A DNA stretch of 64,000 nucleotides, from the NCBI RefSeq assembly GCF_018780585.1, contig NZ_JADMJL010000034.1, positions 26,264 through 90,263 on the forward strand. Direction: 5' to 3'. The DNA is from Methyloversatilis discipulorum (GTDB lineage Bacteria > Pseudomonadota > Gammaproteobacteria > Burkholderiales > Rhodocyclaceae). Of this stretch, positions 1 to 7,800 are shown piece after piece. The translations under genes and the position numbers were made by a program. The stretch's first letter is position 1. Each line of letters begins with the position of its first letter. Below the pieces are notes generated by a model that worked only from the letters and a program-made list of their open reading frames with translations, did not search any database and was not told the DNA's origin.

Positions 1-357
1 AAGCCGTCGCAGTTTCCACGCAACGGCGTGCTGCCCGCCCGCATCGCGCTCGCGCATGCGGAAGCGCCGTGGATCGCCTCTTTCTGCACCCGCGTGTTCG
101 AACTGAACTTCGTCGATGACGCGGACATCGACGACGTCGATGCGATGCGTCGCCTGCTCGCCGAACTGGGCCAGCCGGCGGATGCCGCGCTCGCGAGCGC
201 GCAGTCGCCCGAGGTGAAGCAGGCGCTGCGCGCGCAGACCGAGCAGGGGGCGCGGCGCGGCCTGTTCGGCGCGCCCAGCTTCTTCGTCGGTGATGCGCTG
301 TACTGGGGCAACGAACAGCTGGAGGACGCACTCGATGCCGCCATCCACCGTCGATGA
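1..357 (+). CDS. 2-hydroxychromene-2-carboxylate isomerase / DsbA-family protein, 3' part
   Basis: The frame is open from base 1, so the 5' end lies outside the window; 118 residues remain. The visible part is the C-terminal half of a DsbA/kappa-class GST thioredoxin fold, with the typical late segment GLFGAPSFFVG (the cis-Pro loop) followed by WGNEQLEDAL. Known members isomerise 2-hydroxychromene-2-carboxylate in naphthalene-type degradation, using glutathione. The active-site Ser/Cys region is missing here, so the substrate cannot be judged. The next gene starts inside its 3' end, which suggests one transcript with the thioesterase and ABM genes. Confidence 0.8.
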   Translation, partial: KPSQFPRNGVLPARIALAHAEAPWIASFCTRVFELNFVDDADIDDVDAMRRLLAELGQPADAALASAQSPEVKQALRAQTEQGARRGLFGAPSFFVGDALYWGNEQLEDALDAAIHRR

Positions 358-775
358 GCACAGCGGCGCGCCGGAGGGCTTCGTGCCGCGCGTGCTGCGC
401 GGCCCCTTCTTCGGCGGTCGCACGGTGTTCACCGGCGGCGTCCTCACGGATCTGTTCGCGGCACGCATCACGGGCGACGACTGCAACGGGCTGGGCATCA
501 CGCACGGCGGCGTCATCGCCACGCTGGCCGACATCTTCCTGGTCGGCTTCATCGCCGCGCAGTTGCCGGCGCCCGCACGGCTGGTGACCGCCAGCCTGTC
601 CGTCGACTACCTCGGCCCGAGCCGCGCGGGTGACTGGCTGCTCGGCCGCATTCATGCGCACCGCATCGGTCGCCGCCAGTGCGTCGCGTCCGGCGAGTTC
701 CGCGTCGGCGAGCGGACGGTTGCGCTGATCAAGGCGAGCTGCGCCATCACTCCTGAGACCGGAGCTTCGCAATGA
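335..775 (+). CDS. PaaI-family (hotdog fold) thioesterase
   Basis: A 146-residue hotdog-fold protein. The segment HGGVIATLADIFLVGF is the conserved helix of PaaI/YdiI-type acyl-CoA thioesterases, followed by the strand TASLSVDYLGPSRAGDWL. Such enzymes hydrolyse aryl- or acyl-CoA esters in the cytoplasm. I chose the ATG at 335 because it gives the normal family length; it overlaps the preceding gene by 23 bases, and the next gene starts inside its stop (ATGA). The tight packing with an isomerase and an ABM protein suggests a small aromatic-compound or detoxification operon, but the substrate cannot be told. Confidence 0.8.
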   Translation: MPPSTVDEHSGAPEGFVPRVLRGPFFGGRTVFTGGVLTDLFAARITGDDCNGLGITHGGVIATLADIFLVGFIAAQLPAPARLVTASLSVDYLGPSRAGDWLLGRIHAHRIGRRQCVASGEFRVGERTVALIKASCAITPETGASQ

Positions 776-1113
776 CGAATCCCTGCTTTGCCGATACCCC
801 CGAACCGCCCTACTACGTGGTGATCTTCTCGGCGCAGCGCACGCCCGGCGACAACGGCTATGCCGACATGGCCGAGCGCATGGTCGAGCTGGCCGCGCGG
901 CAGCCAGGCTTTCTCGGCATCGAGCGCGCCCGCAACCCGGACGGCTTCGGCCTCAATGTGTCCTACTGGGCCAGCGAGGAGGCCATCGCAGCGTGGCGCA
1001 ATCACGCCGAGCACGCACTCGCGCGCCAGACCGGCCGCGAACGCTGGTACGCGCAGTTCTCGCTGCGCGTGGCGCGGGTCGAGCGCGCGTACGGGACGAC
1101 GCTGCGGAAATGA
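772..1113 (+). CDS. Antibiotic biosynthesis monooxygenase (ABM) domain protein
   Basis: 113 residues forming one ABM ferredoxin-like domain: an N-terminal strand YYVVIFSAQRT, a helix with MAERMVELAARQPGFLG, then SYWASEEAIAAWRNHAEH, which is the typical second half of the domain. Members are small dimeric cytoplasmic proteins; some are cofactor-free monooxygenases or heme-degrading enzymes, but many have no assigned reaction. Its ATG overlaps the thioesterase stop by four bases (ATGA), so translational coupling is likely. It is the last tightly packed gene of the group; the cupin follows after 44 bases. Confidence 0.75.
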   Translation: MTNPCFADTPEPPYYVVIFSAQRTPGDNGYADMAERMVELAARQPGFLGIERARNPDGFGLNVSYWASEEAIAAWRNHAEHALARQTGRERWYAQFSLRVARVERAYGTTLRK

Positions 1114-1157
1114 CGTCGCCCGTCCTTGCCTTGCCCTCCACATCACAGGAGTCCTGT

Positions 1158-1637
1158 ATGTCTGCACCCCCGCGCCCGATTGCCGTGCTTGCCGCGGACG
1201 TGGCCCCGCGCAACCGGCCGTCCGCCTACCCGGAACCGTTCGCGTCGCGCATGCGCGGTCGCACCAAGCGTGCGCTCGGCGATCTGTTCGGCCTGCAGAA
1301 TTTCGGCGTGAACCTGACGCGGCTCGAACCCGGCGCGGTGTCTGCGCTGCGCCACGCGCACAGCCGGCAGGACGAATTCATCTACGTGCTGCAGGGCGCG
1401 CCGGGGCTGCACACCGACGAAGGACTGACCCGCCTGTCACCCGGCATGTGCGCCGGTTTCGCAGCGGGCAGCGACAACGGCCATCGTCTCGTCAATGACA
1501 CAACGGAAGTCGTGCTTTATCTGGAGATCGGCGACCGCAGTCGGGACGATCAGGCGAGCTACCCGGACGACGATCTGCGGGCGGAACTGATCGACGGGCA
1601 CTGGGTGTTCAGCCACAAGGACGGGCGACCGTACTGA
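1158..1637 (+). CDS. Cupin-domain protein
   Basis: 159 residues with one cupin_2 barrel. Motif 1 is H-A-H-(x)4-DEFIYVLQG and motif 2 is PGMCAGFAAGSDNGHRLVN, which supplies the metal-ligand histidine positions. The ATG at 1158 follows AGGAG at proper distance and sits in line with family lengths; longer in-frame extensions lack a ribosome site. Small cupins of this kind are often metal-dependent isomerases, dioxygenases or sugar-binding proteins, and the sequence alone does not separate these. The C-terminus HWVFSHKDGRPY resembles that of many proteobacterial cupins of unknown role. Confidence 0.75.
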   Translation: MSAPPRPIAVLAADVAPRNRPSAYPEPFASRMRGRTKRALGDLFGLQNFGVNLTRLEPGAVSALRHAHSRQDEFIYVLQGAPGLHTDEGLTRLSPGMCAGFAAGSDNGHRLVNDTTEVVLYLEIGDRSRDDQASYPDDDLRAELIDGHWVFSHKDGRPY

Positions 1638-1719
1638 GGGGGCGAAGGGTCGGCACACGGTGCGGTGGGCCTGGGATGGAACGGAATGAACGGGCCGGTA
1701 TTCGCCATCTGCGTGGCGT

Positions 1720-1746
1720 GAAGGGGCGCCAGGCTGCCGCCCCTTC
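1720..1746. terminator. Hairpin in the convergent gap, possible bidirectional terminator
   Basis: GAAGGGGCG (1720-1728) pairs perfectly with CGCCCCTTC (1738-1746) over a nine-base loop. It lies between the converging cupin gene and the ferredoxin-ferritin gene. There is no clear T-run on either strand, so termination would be weak or factor-assisted. Confidence 0.4.
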
Positions 1747-1762
1747 GTCCGTCACGCCTGCA

Positions 1763-2671
1763 TCAGCCGGCGACCGCTTCCGCCGCGCGACGCAGGGCGG
1801 CCTCTTCCTGCTCGATCCACTGCTTCAGCTTCTCGACGTGTTCCGCTTCTTCGCGCACGAACTCCTTCGCCACCTTGCGGATGTTCGCGTCGCGCGTGGT
1901 GTTGGCAATCGCGTAGTAGAACTCGTAGCCACGGCGTTCGCCCTGCAACGCGGCCTTGAGCGCACCGAGACGCGTCAGGGCGGGATCGCCTGCCCACAGT
2001 GCAGTCTTTTCCGGGGTGGTGTTGTCGGGCCAGGCGGAACTGGCCGGCAGGCTTTCCACCACTTCGTACTTCGCGCACCTGGCCTTGGCCTCTTCCAGAT
2101 GCAGGCGCGAATAGCTGCCGAGCTGCGCGAACAGCGCAGCCACGTCGCTGTTGCCACAGGCGTTCATGCGCTCCGCCAGTTCTTCGAAGTGCACGGCAGC
2201 GTCTTCTTCGACCTTGACCGCATAGTTCAGGAACTGGTCGAGCGTCTGGATGCCGACACCGCCCTTGTAGATCGCGGCGGCGATCGACAACGCCGGTCCC
2301 TTCACCGGCTTGGTCACATCGCCTTCGAACACGACGGCGATATCCTCGTCGCGAACGAAGCACTGGCAGGCCAGCCGGTGACGCGGCGGCATGTCATTCA
2401 CTTCGGCGTCCATGATCTCCTGCTTGGTGATCTTGCCGAGCTGACGCAGGATTTCCTTTTCCTTTTCAGTCAGGGCGATGCCATAGCGCACGGTCGGGCT
2501 GTAGTGCACGACCTCCACCAGGCATGAGCCGCATTCACCGTCCTGACAGTCGAACGGAATCGGGATGTTGTTGGCTTTGGCGAGGGCGAGCAGAGTGCCG
2601 CGTTCACCGGCCACCGCATAGACCGTGAGATCGCGCGGCATCAACGGAGAAGAGAAGGTTACGTTAGCCAT
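1763..2671 (-). CDS. [2Fe-2S] ferredoxin fused to a ferritin-like (rubrerythrin-type) domain
   Basis: 302 residues. Residues 1-100 are a plant-type ferredoxin with C-x4-C-x2-C (Cys42, Cys47, Cys50 in CQDGECGSC) and the fourth ligand in LACQCF. Residues about 145-300 are an all-helical ferritin-like domain with carboxylate/His helices (EEDAAVHFEE, LHLEEA, EEAEHVEKL) of the rubrerythrin kind. Start: the ATG at 2671 follows GGAG; the longer in-frame extension to 2770 would run through the sigma54-type promoter. The fusion suggests a diiron site fed by its own electron carrier, for example peroxide or oxygen reduction or electron transfer linked to nitrogen fixation. The promoter and nearby draTG support a diazotrophic setting; the reaction is inference. 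Confidence 0.8.
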   Translation of the reverse strand: MANVTFSSPLMPRDLTVYAVAGERGTLLALAKANNIPIPFDCQDGECGSCLVEVVHYSPTVRYGIALTEKEKEILRQLGKITKQEIMDAEVNDMPPRHRLACQCFVRDEDIAVVFEGDVTKPVKGPALSIAAAIYKGGVGIQTLDQFLNYAVKVEEDAAVHFEELAERMNACGNSDVAALFAQLGSYSRLHLEEAKARCAKYEVVESLPASSAWPDNTTPEKTALWAGDPALTRLGALKAALQGERRGYEFYYAIANTTRDANIRKVAKEFVREEAEHVEKLKQWIEQEEAALRRAAEAVAG

Positions 2672-2712
2672 TTCGGGGCTCCAGGTTGTGTCCGGATCGG
2701 ACCCGGTCTGAC

Positions 2713-2728
2713 TGCAAGTTGCATGCCG
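2713..2728 (-). promoter_or_regulatory. Sigma54 (RpoN) promoter upstream of the ferredoxin-ferritin gene
   Basis: On the minus strand the sequence reads GGCATG-CAAC-TTGCA, matching the -24/-12 consensus TGGCACG-N4-TTGC with the invariant GG-N10-GC spacing (GG at 2727-2726, GC at 2715-2714). The predicted start near 2702 would leave a leader of about 30 bases before the ATG at 2671, which fits well. Agreement with the consensus is seen; function is inferred. Confidence 0.65.
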
Positions 2729-2745
2729 CGTGAATGGCGCCTCCG

Positions 2746-2761
2746 TGTAACCTTCATGACA
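2746..2761. promoter_or_regulatory. NifA-type upstream activator sequence (TGT-N10-ACA)
   Basis: TGT (2746-2748), ten bases, ACA (2759-2761) matches the NifA binding consensus. It lies only 19 bases upstream of the -24 element of the sigma54 promoter, closer than the usual 80-150 bases, so its activity is uncertain. I found no second copy further upstream. Confidence 0.4.
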
Positions 2762-2975
2762 TGAGTGCATACCATGAAGTCATTGATCCACATCATGAAA
2801 TTGCGTTTTGTCCCGCTTTCACGAAGGTGGATGAACGACGGGTTTGATCTGCTTCAAGGCGGTTTGAAAGTGCTGTGCTAACGCCTGCGCTGCAGGGGCG
2901 TGGCGCCTTGTGGACAGACCTGTCGGCTACGCAGTGTTTGCGACACAAATCGCATCGCCGAACACCGCGTGCAGT

Positions 2976-3884
2976 TCAACTTCCATCCTGGCCGTCGTCC
3001 TTCAGGCCGGCGACGATGGCGTCGAAGACCAGACGCACCCGCGCCGGCACCGGGCCGCGCTGCGGGCGATACACCATGACGTCCCACGGCGGCGGTGCGT
3101 CCTTCTCCAGCACCTCGACCAGTCGCCCGGCGCGCACGTGTGCGCGCGCCAGATAGTCGGGCAGCTGCGCGAACGCGATGCCGGCCAGCGCGGCTTCGCA
3201 CTCGGCCGCCGGGTCGTCGGTGAAGAAGGCGGGCTGCTGCGGCAGCAGCGTACGTTCGCGGCTGAAGAACCAGTGCCACGGGCGGTTGGTGTTGCGGTTG
3301 ATCAGCGCGCTGGTGGGCAGCGCGTGCAGCGCTTCGACCGAGGGCGGCACGCCGACGCGTTCGATCAGCGCCGGACTTGCATGCACGCCGAAGGCCACCT
3401 TGCCGACACGCCGCATCACGGAGCGCGCGTGGCTCAACACGCCCATGCGCACGCCGATGTCGATCTGTTCGTCCACGGCGTCGCTCAGTTCGTCCGACAG
3501 CCGGATGTCGATGGCAATGCCCGGATGCTCCACCGCGAGCCGGGTCAGGACGGGCAGCACGAGCAGTCGACCGAGCGCGCGCGGCGCGGTGATGCGCACG
3601 CGCCCGGCCATCGCCGCGGCTGCCCGCTTCTCGGCGGGCCGCAGCACTTCGTCGAGCTGCGACAGCGTCGCTGCGGCTTCGGCTGCCTTGGCGGTGCCGA
3701 ACTCGGTGATGCGCGTTTGCCGCGTCGTGCGGTGGAACAGCGTTTCGCCGAAGTGATCTTCGAGACGGCGGATGGCCCGGGTGACGGCCTGCGGCGACAG
3801 GCCCAGCCGGGTTGCGGCCTCGCGGAAGTTCTTCGCGTCGGCGGCGGCGACGAAGATGCGCAGCGCGTCCTGCAGTGAATTCAT
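2976..3884 (-). CDS. LysR-family transcriptional regulator
   Basis: 302 residues, normal LTTR length. The N-terminal winged helix-turn-helix is clear: residues 1-60 with FVAAADAKNFREAATRLGLSP followed by AVTRAIRRLEDHFGETLFHR. The rest is the periplasmic-binding-like effector domain. It is transcribed away from the secreted HbpS-like gene at 3988, with 103 bases between them, so that gene is a likely target in the usual divergent LysR arrangement. The ATG at 3884 gives the standard MNSLQDALRIFVAAAD start. The effector cannot be predicted. Confidence 0.85.
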   Translation of the reverse strand: MNSLQDALRIFVAAADAKNFREAATRLGLSPQAVTRAIRRLEDHFGETLFHRTTRQTRITEFGTAKAAEAAATLSQLDEVLRPAEKRAAAAMAGRVRITAPRALGRLLVLPVLTRLAVEHPGIAIDIRLSDELSDAVDEQIDIGVRMGVLSHARSVMRRVGKVAFGVHASPALIERVGVPPSVEALHALPTSALINRNTNRPWHWFFSRERTLLPQQPAFFTDDPAAECEAALAGIAFAQLPDYLARAHVRAGRLVEVLEKDAPPPWDVMVYRPQRGPVPARVRLVFDAIVAGLKDDGQDGS

Positions 3885-3987
3885 GGTCTGCCGAAAAGTG
3901 GAATACTGAAATCCGGATCATTCCATTTATTTCCACTCCCCGCATCCCGATACTGGCTACATCACCCATTCAACAGAGGATGCAGTC

Positions 3988-4785
3988 ATGAAAGCCCTTC
4001 ACACTTCCATCGTTACTTCCTTCGCAGTGCTGGCTGGTCTGGCCGCCACGCCGGCCTTCGCTTCGCCGCAGGGCGCGGACAGCAAGGCGGTCGCCGCCGA
4101 GTGCGCGGCACTGCCCGGCCATGCCGAACTGCGCGAGGCGCTCACCCGTGCCCGGCGCGCTGACAACGGCGGCTTCGATCTCGACATGTGGGGCACTGTC
4201 GTGAGCCGCAGCGGCACGGTGTGCGCGGTGGCCTTCACCGGCGAAAGTAACGCCAGCCAGTGGCCGGGCAGCCGGGCCATTTCGGCGCAGAAGGCGAATA
4301 CCGCCAATGCCTTCAGCCTGCCCACGCTGGCACTGGCCACCGCCAATCTGTACAGCGCCACGCAGCCGGGCGGCAGCCTGTTCGGTCTGCAGGAGAGCAA
4401 TCCGGTCAATGCAGCGCTGGCGTATGCCGGACCTGCAACGGCCTGGGGGCAGGCGAACGATCCGCTGGTGGGCCAGCGCATGGGCGGCGTCAATGTGTTC
4501 GGCGGCGGGCTGGCGCTGTACAGCGCACAGGGCGAACTGCTGGGCGCGCTCGGCGTGTCGGGCGACAGCTCCTGCGCCGATCACGCCATCGCCTGGCGTA
4601 CGCGCAACCTGCTGCGGCTCGACTACGTGCCGGCCGGTGTTGGCCCGGATGGCGTCGATCAGATCAGCTTCGACGGCGACTGGAAGCAGCCGCACTGCGT
4701 CAATGCCGCGACCGAAGAGGCGGTGGTGAAGGCCTTGCCGCCCACCCGCCGCCGCGACGGGCTGGCTGCGACGACGCAGGACTGA
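3988..4785 (+). CDS. Secreted GlcG/HbpS-family (DUF336) heme-binding-like protein
   Basis: 265 residues beginning with a Sec signal peptide (residues 1-25, ending TPAFA). The mature part carries the HbpS/GlcG fold with the marker segments SRAISAQKANTANAF and GGGLALYSAQGELLGALGVSGD, and two late cysteines (in SSCADH and PHCVNA) that could form a disulphide in the periplasm. Relatives bind heme or corrinoids and can act as extracellular sensors or redox proteins. The divergent LysR gene probably regulates it. Start: ATG preceded by GAGGATGCAGTC, an acceptable ribosome site. Confidence 0.75.
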   Translation: MKALHTSIVTSFAVLAGLAATPAFASPQGADSKAVAAECAALPGHAELREALTRARRADNGGFDLDMWGTVVSRSGTVCAVAFTGESNASQWPGSRAISAQKANTANAFSLPTLALATANLYSATQPGGSLFGLQESNPVNAALAYAGPATAWGQANDPLVGQRMGGVNVFGGGLALYSAQGELLGALGVSGDSSCADHAIAWRTRNLLRLDYVPAGVGPDGVDQISFDGDWKQPHCVNAATEEAVVKALPPTRRRDGLAATTQD

Positions 4786-4793
4786 GCGGTATC

Positions 4794-4817
4794 GAGGGCG
4801 TCCCTGGTGGCGCCCTC
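4794..4817. terminator. Hairpin between converging genes, possible terminator
   Basis: GAGGGCG (4794-4800) pairs with CGCCCTC (4811-4817) over a ten-base loop, directly after the HbpS-like gene and before the 3' end of draG. No T-run follows, so this is weak evidence. Confidence 0.35.
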
Positions 4818-4846
4818 TGTCGGCGCCGGGTCGGCAGCGGAGCGAC

Positions 4847-5806
4847 CTATCCTCGACGGCTCATCGCCAGCAGTCCGCTGGTCTGGTCGGTGATCGCCAT
4901 TACAACGTCGCGTTGCAAACGGCTCAGCCAGCGTTCGGGCAGGGCGCGCGCGCCGCACAGGGCGCCGGCCAGCATGCCGACCAGGGCGCCGGTGGTGTCG
5001 GCGTCGTCACCCATGTTGACGGTGGCAATGAGCGCCGTTTCGAAATCGGCGTGGCTGACGAAGTGGTACAGCACGGTCTGCACGGTATCGACCACATAGG
5101 CGGTGGCGCGGCCGGGGTAGGGCTGGAAGGCGAAGGCGGGGTGGGTCTGCACCCAATCCGCCACCCAGGCCGCGCCATCGTCGTGCGATGCTCCCGACAG
5201 CAGACGGGCGAGCAGCCGCGCGAAGCCCACCGTGGCGGCATCGGACAGCGGGTGGTGGTGGGTGATGCGCGCCTGCGCCAGGCTCACGCGTTCCAGCGCT
5301 GCGGCGTCGTGCCACAGCGCCAGCACCGTCGGCAGGTTGCGCATCAGCGCGCCATTACCGCCATCGCGCTCGTTCTGCAGGCCGCTCAGGCTGCCGTCGG
5401 CAAGGTAGCGCTGCAGGCCGCGGCGGCAGGTGTTGCCACAATCCACCGGCTTGCCGCGCAGCCAGCCGACGAAGGCATCGGCGATCACGCGCGTCATGCC
5501 GGCGAGTTCGTCGTCGCCGGCCTGCGCCGCGCTGGCCAGACGCGCGCCGCCGACCTCCAGCAGCGCATCACCCAGCGCCAGGCACATCGTCGTGTCGTCG
5601 GTCACCTGTCCGCGCGCCAGCCTAAGCCAGCCGCCGCCGACGATGTCTCGATGCTCGCCATACTGCGCCCGGATTTCGCGCGGGCGCATGAATTCGACCG
5701 TGGCGCCCAGTGCGTCGCCGATGGCCAGACCCAGGTAGGCGCCGAGGGCGCGGTCGTACAGCGTGTCGAAGTCGTCAGTCATATGCGGTTCAGAAAGCGG
5801 ATTCAT
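4847..5806 (-). CDS. draG: ADP-ribosyl-[dinitrogen reductase] hydrolase
   Basis: About 320 residues of the ADP-ribosylglycohydrolase family. Conserved binuclear-manganese motifs are visible: GLAIGDALGATVEF near residue 30, VTDDTT at 68-73, GGNGALMRN in the middle, and NMGDDADTTGALVGMLAGAL near the C-terminus. DraG removes ADP-ribose from the arginine of NifH and so reactivates nitrogenase after an ammonium or dark switch-off. The ATG at 5806 overlaps the draT stop (ATGA), which favours coupling; an alternative ATG at 5782 would give 312 residues. The order draT-draG is that of known diazotrophs. Confidence 0.9.
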   Translation of the reverse strand: MNPLSEPHMTDDFDTLYDRALGAYLGLAIGDALGATVEFMRPREIRAQYGEHRDIVGGGWLRLARGQVTDDTTMCLALGDALLEVGGARLASAAQAGDDELAGMTRVIADAFVGWLRGKPVDCGNTCRRGLQRYLADGSLSGLQNERDGGNGALMRNLPTVLALWHDAAALERVSLAQARITHHHPLSDAATVGFARLLARLLSGASHDDGAAWVADWVQTHPAFAFQPYPGRATAYVVDTVQTVLYHFVSHADFETALIATVNMGDDADTTGALVGMLAGALCGARALPERWLSRLQRDVVMAITDQTSGLLAMSRRG

Positions 5807-6744
5807 TGGCAGCTTGCCTGTGCCGGGTAGTCGCCGCCCAGGGCAAGCACTTCCTGTTCGCCGTGCAGCACCGGGCCGGGCAGCAGACCGGGCCACACCA
5901 GCAGCTTGCAGCGCGGCACCTGCAGTTCGAACACCCAGTCGCCGAAACAGCCGGCCTCGTCGCGCGACAGCGAAAAGGACGCGATGCTGTTCAGGCGCAC
6001 GGTGCATTCGCGGTCCTGCAGCCGGCCGGCCACCAGTTGCTCTTCGCAGCGCGTGCTGCCGCGCCACAGGCGCACATGCGTGTCGTCGCCGGTATGGCGC
6101 GGCAGGCCGAAGCGGGTGAGTGCCCACTGGCTGAATTCGTACAGCAGGTCGAGCTGCTGGTGGATGCAGTTGCCGTGATAGCGGCTGGCGGCCTTCTCTT
6201 CGAGATAGCTCACCCAGGCGGGGGACGGGAAGCGCTCCAGCCTTGCCTTGTGGAACATGGGTACCAGGCCGAAGCGGCTTTCGACCCAGCCTTTCAGCAC
6301 GGCGCCGGCCGGGCCGTTGGCGTCGCCACCCCAGCCTTGCAACAGACGGCGCCAGCTGCAGCGCCAGCGTCGCGCCTCGGCGCTGTCGCGCGGCGCGTCG
6401 GCCGGTTGCAGGCCGAAGGCGATGGCGACGTAGTGCTCGAACACGTCGCGCGCTTCGGGCAGATCCGCGCAGCGATCCAGCAACGCGAACAGACCGCGGT
6501 GCGCCTCGCGCGTGCCGGCGATGTGCAGCGGCACCGGATGTTCGTTGAACAGCCGGCTGGCCAGCACCGGCGCCGGCACGCCGACCAGATTGGTGCTGTA
6601 CCAGCGGTGCGGCTGGGCGTCCGCCGTCCCGCCCGTGTCAGGCGAGACGACGGACGCATCCAGCGCGGATGCGGGTGACGACAGCGTTCCGGGTTGCGCG
6701 TGTCGCGGCCCGGTGCCATGCGGAAGAGCAGATTCGATCGGCAT
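5803..6744 (-). CDS. draT: NAD+-dinitrogen-reductase ADP-D-ribosyltransferase
   Basis: About 313 residues. Recognisable DraT segments are HRWYSTNLVGVPAPVLASRLFNEHP, SRFGLVPMFHKARL, and LVAGRLQDRECTVRLNSIASFS. The enzyme transfers ADP-ribose from NAD+ to an arginine of NifH, switching nitrogenase off; DraG, coupled downstream, reverses it. I start at the ATG at 6744; a TTG at 6780 is possible and neither has a strong ribosome site. The first 45 or so residues before HRWYSTN are longer than in Rhodospirillum-type DraT and look low-complexity. No nif structural genes are in this window. Confidence 0.88.
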   Translation of the reverse strand: MPIESALPHGTGPRHAQPGTLSSPASALDASVVSPDTGGTADAQPHRWYSTNLVGVPAPVLASRLFNEHPVPLHIAGTREAHRGLFALLDRCADLPEARDVFEHYVAIAFGLQPADAPRDSAEARRWRCSWRRLLQGWGGDANGPAGAVLKGWVESRFGLVPMFHKARLERFPSPAWVSYLEEKAASRYHGNCIHQQLDLLYEFSQWALTRFGLPRHTGDDTHVRLWRGSTRCEEQLVAGRLQDRECTVRLNSIASFSLSRDEAGCFGDWVFELQVPRCKLLVWPGLLPGPVLHGEQEVLALGGDYPAQASCQ

Positions 6745-6832
6745 CCGGCCAGTATTCGAGGCCTTTTCGCCGCCCGTCAAGCACGGTGGTCAAGGATGAT
6801 GCAGATCGCTGCCCGGTCAGGCCGGACGCGCC

Positions 6833-6985
6833 TCAGGGCGCGCTTTGCTGGCTTTCCGGATAGGCGGTTTCAGTGCTGTCGTGCGTGCGTTCCCAGTCGC
6901 CGACCGGGTCGACCGGCGTCTTCTTGCGATGGGCAAATGCATATCCAAGTGCAAGGGCGAGCGAGGCTGCAATCAGCTTGATCAT
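6833..6985 (-). CDS. 50-residue membrane-anchored small protein
   Basis: ATG at 6985 follows a strong GGAGG ribosome site eight bases upstream. The protein has an N-terminal hydrophobic helix (MIKLIAASLALALGYAFAH), then a basic HRKK stretch and a polar tail rich in D, E, T and S ending ESQQSAP. It looks like a single-pass inner-membrane peptide. It lies 88 bases upstream of draT in the same direction, so it may be part of that transcript. I do not recognise the family and assign no function. The strong ribosome site and clean hydrophobic-to-charged layout are the reasons to call it real. Confidence 0.6.
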   Translation of the reverse strand: MIKLIAASLALALGYAFAHRKKTPVDPVGDWERTHDSTETAYPESQQSAP

Positions 6986-7317
6986 CGATATTTCCTCCAG
7001 GTGCGGGGTCACCGGGCGCGGCGACCTGTCAGTTCAGTGTGGGCCGGGGCGGCAGCGCTCGCTGTAGGCCGGCAGTACCGCTGCACGTAGGACGGGCGCT
7101 GAGCCATTCCGGTCCAGTGGTTTGCGCTACGCGGCGCCGATGCTCACCATCCGCACCGGCCCACCCACCGCTACAGCGATGTTCAGCGTCGCAGCAAACC
7201 GCGCGCCCGCCGTCGATGGCCGGCCGCCGGGCCTCGTGTATCGTCTGCCCCGACCGCGCGCTGCCTGCACGTCGCACCGCGCCCGACCCTTCCTGCGCAA
7301 ACGGAGCCCGACCCCTC
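6986..7317. other. Non-coding gap between the small protein and the HIT gene
   Basis: About 330 bases with no convincing gene on either strand. It must hold the divergent promoters for the small protein (minus) and the HIT gene (plus), but I see no strong -10/-35 pair. A GG-N10-GC match on the minus strand at 7194-7207 is probably chance in such GC-rich DNA. Confidence 0.4.
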
Positions 7318-7764
7318 ATGCCGAAATTCGTCGATACCTCGCCGCCCGGCGTCTGCATCTTCTGTCGCATCGTCGCCGGCGAACTGCCCGCCGCGCGCGT
7401 GTTCGAGGACGATCTGACGCTGGCATTCATGGACCTCGGTCAGGTCAATCCGGGTCACGTGCTGGTGGCGACCCGGCGGCACGCCGTCACGCTGTTCGAC
7501 ATCACGCCGGAGGAGGGCGCCGCGGTGATGAATACCGCGCAGCGCGTGGCCGCCGCCATCCGCGAAACCTTCGACCCGCCGGGGCTGAATCTGCTGCAGG
7601 CCAACGGCAAGGAAGGCGAACAGACGGTGTTCCACTTCCACATGCACGTGCTGCCGCGCCACGCGAACGACGGCGTCGGCCTGATCTGGCCGCGCAAGGA
7701 ACCGGGTGCCGAGGTGCTGCGTGGGTATGCGGCGCAGCTCGCCGATGTGCTGACGCGGGGCTGA
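7318..7764 (+). CDS. HIT-family nucleotide hydrolase/transferase
   Basis: 148 residues. The N-terminal CIFCRIVAGELPAARVFED is the typical HIT beginning, with a CxxC pair, and the C-terminal HFHMHVLPR is the histidine triad (H-x-H-x-H) whose middle histidine forms the nucleotidyl intermediate. Proteins of this Hint/HinT-like type hydrolyse AMP-N-substituted compounds or dinucleoside polyphosphates in the cytoplasm. The start ATG at 7318 gives the standard family length; the open frame upstream has no matching sequence. Confidence 0.88.
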   Translation: MPKFVDTSPPGVCIFCRIVAGELPAARVFEDDLTLAFMDLGQVNPGHVLVATRRHAVTLFDITPEEGAAVMNTAQRVAAAIRETFDPPGLNLLQANGKEGEQTVFHFHMHVLPRHANDGVGLIWPRKEPGAEVLRGYAAQLADVLTRG

Positions 7765-7800
7765 GGCAGGCTCGCCGGAAGAACCGTATCCCGGCGGCGA

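Noticed and set aside
6751..6780. TTGACG and AATACT hexamers before draT
   Set aside because: The predicted start would fall on the draT ATG itself, leaving no leader; not convincing as its promoter.
7194..7207. GG-N10-GC sigma54-like match upstream of the small protein
   Set aside because: It lies about 200 bases from the start codon in very GC-rich DNA, with -24 mismatches and no TGT-N10-ACA nearby.
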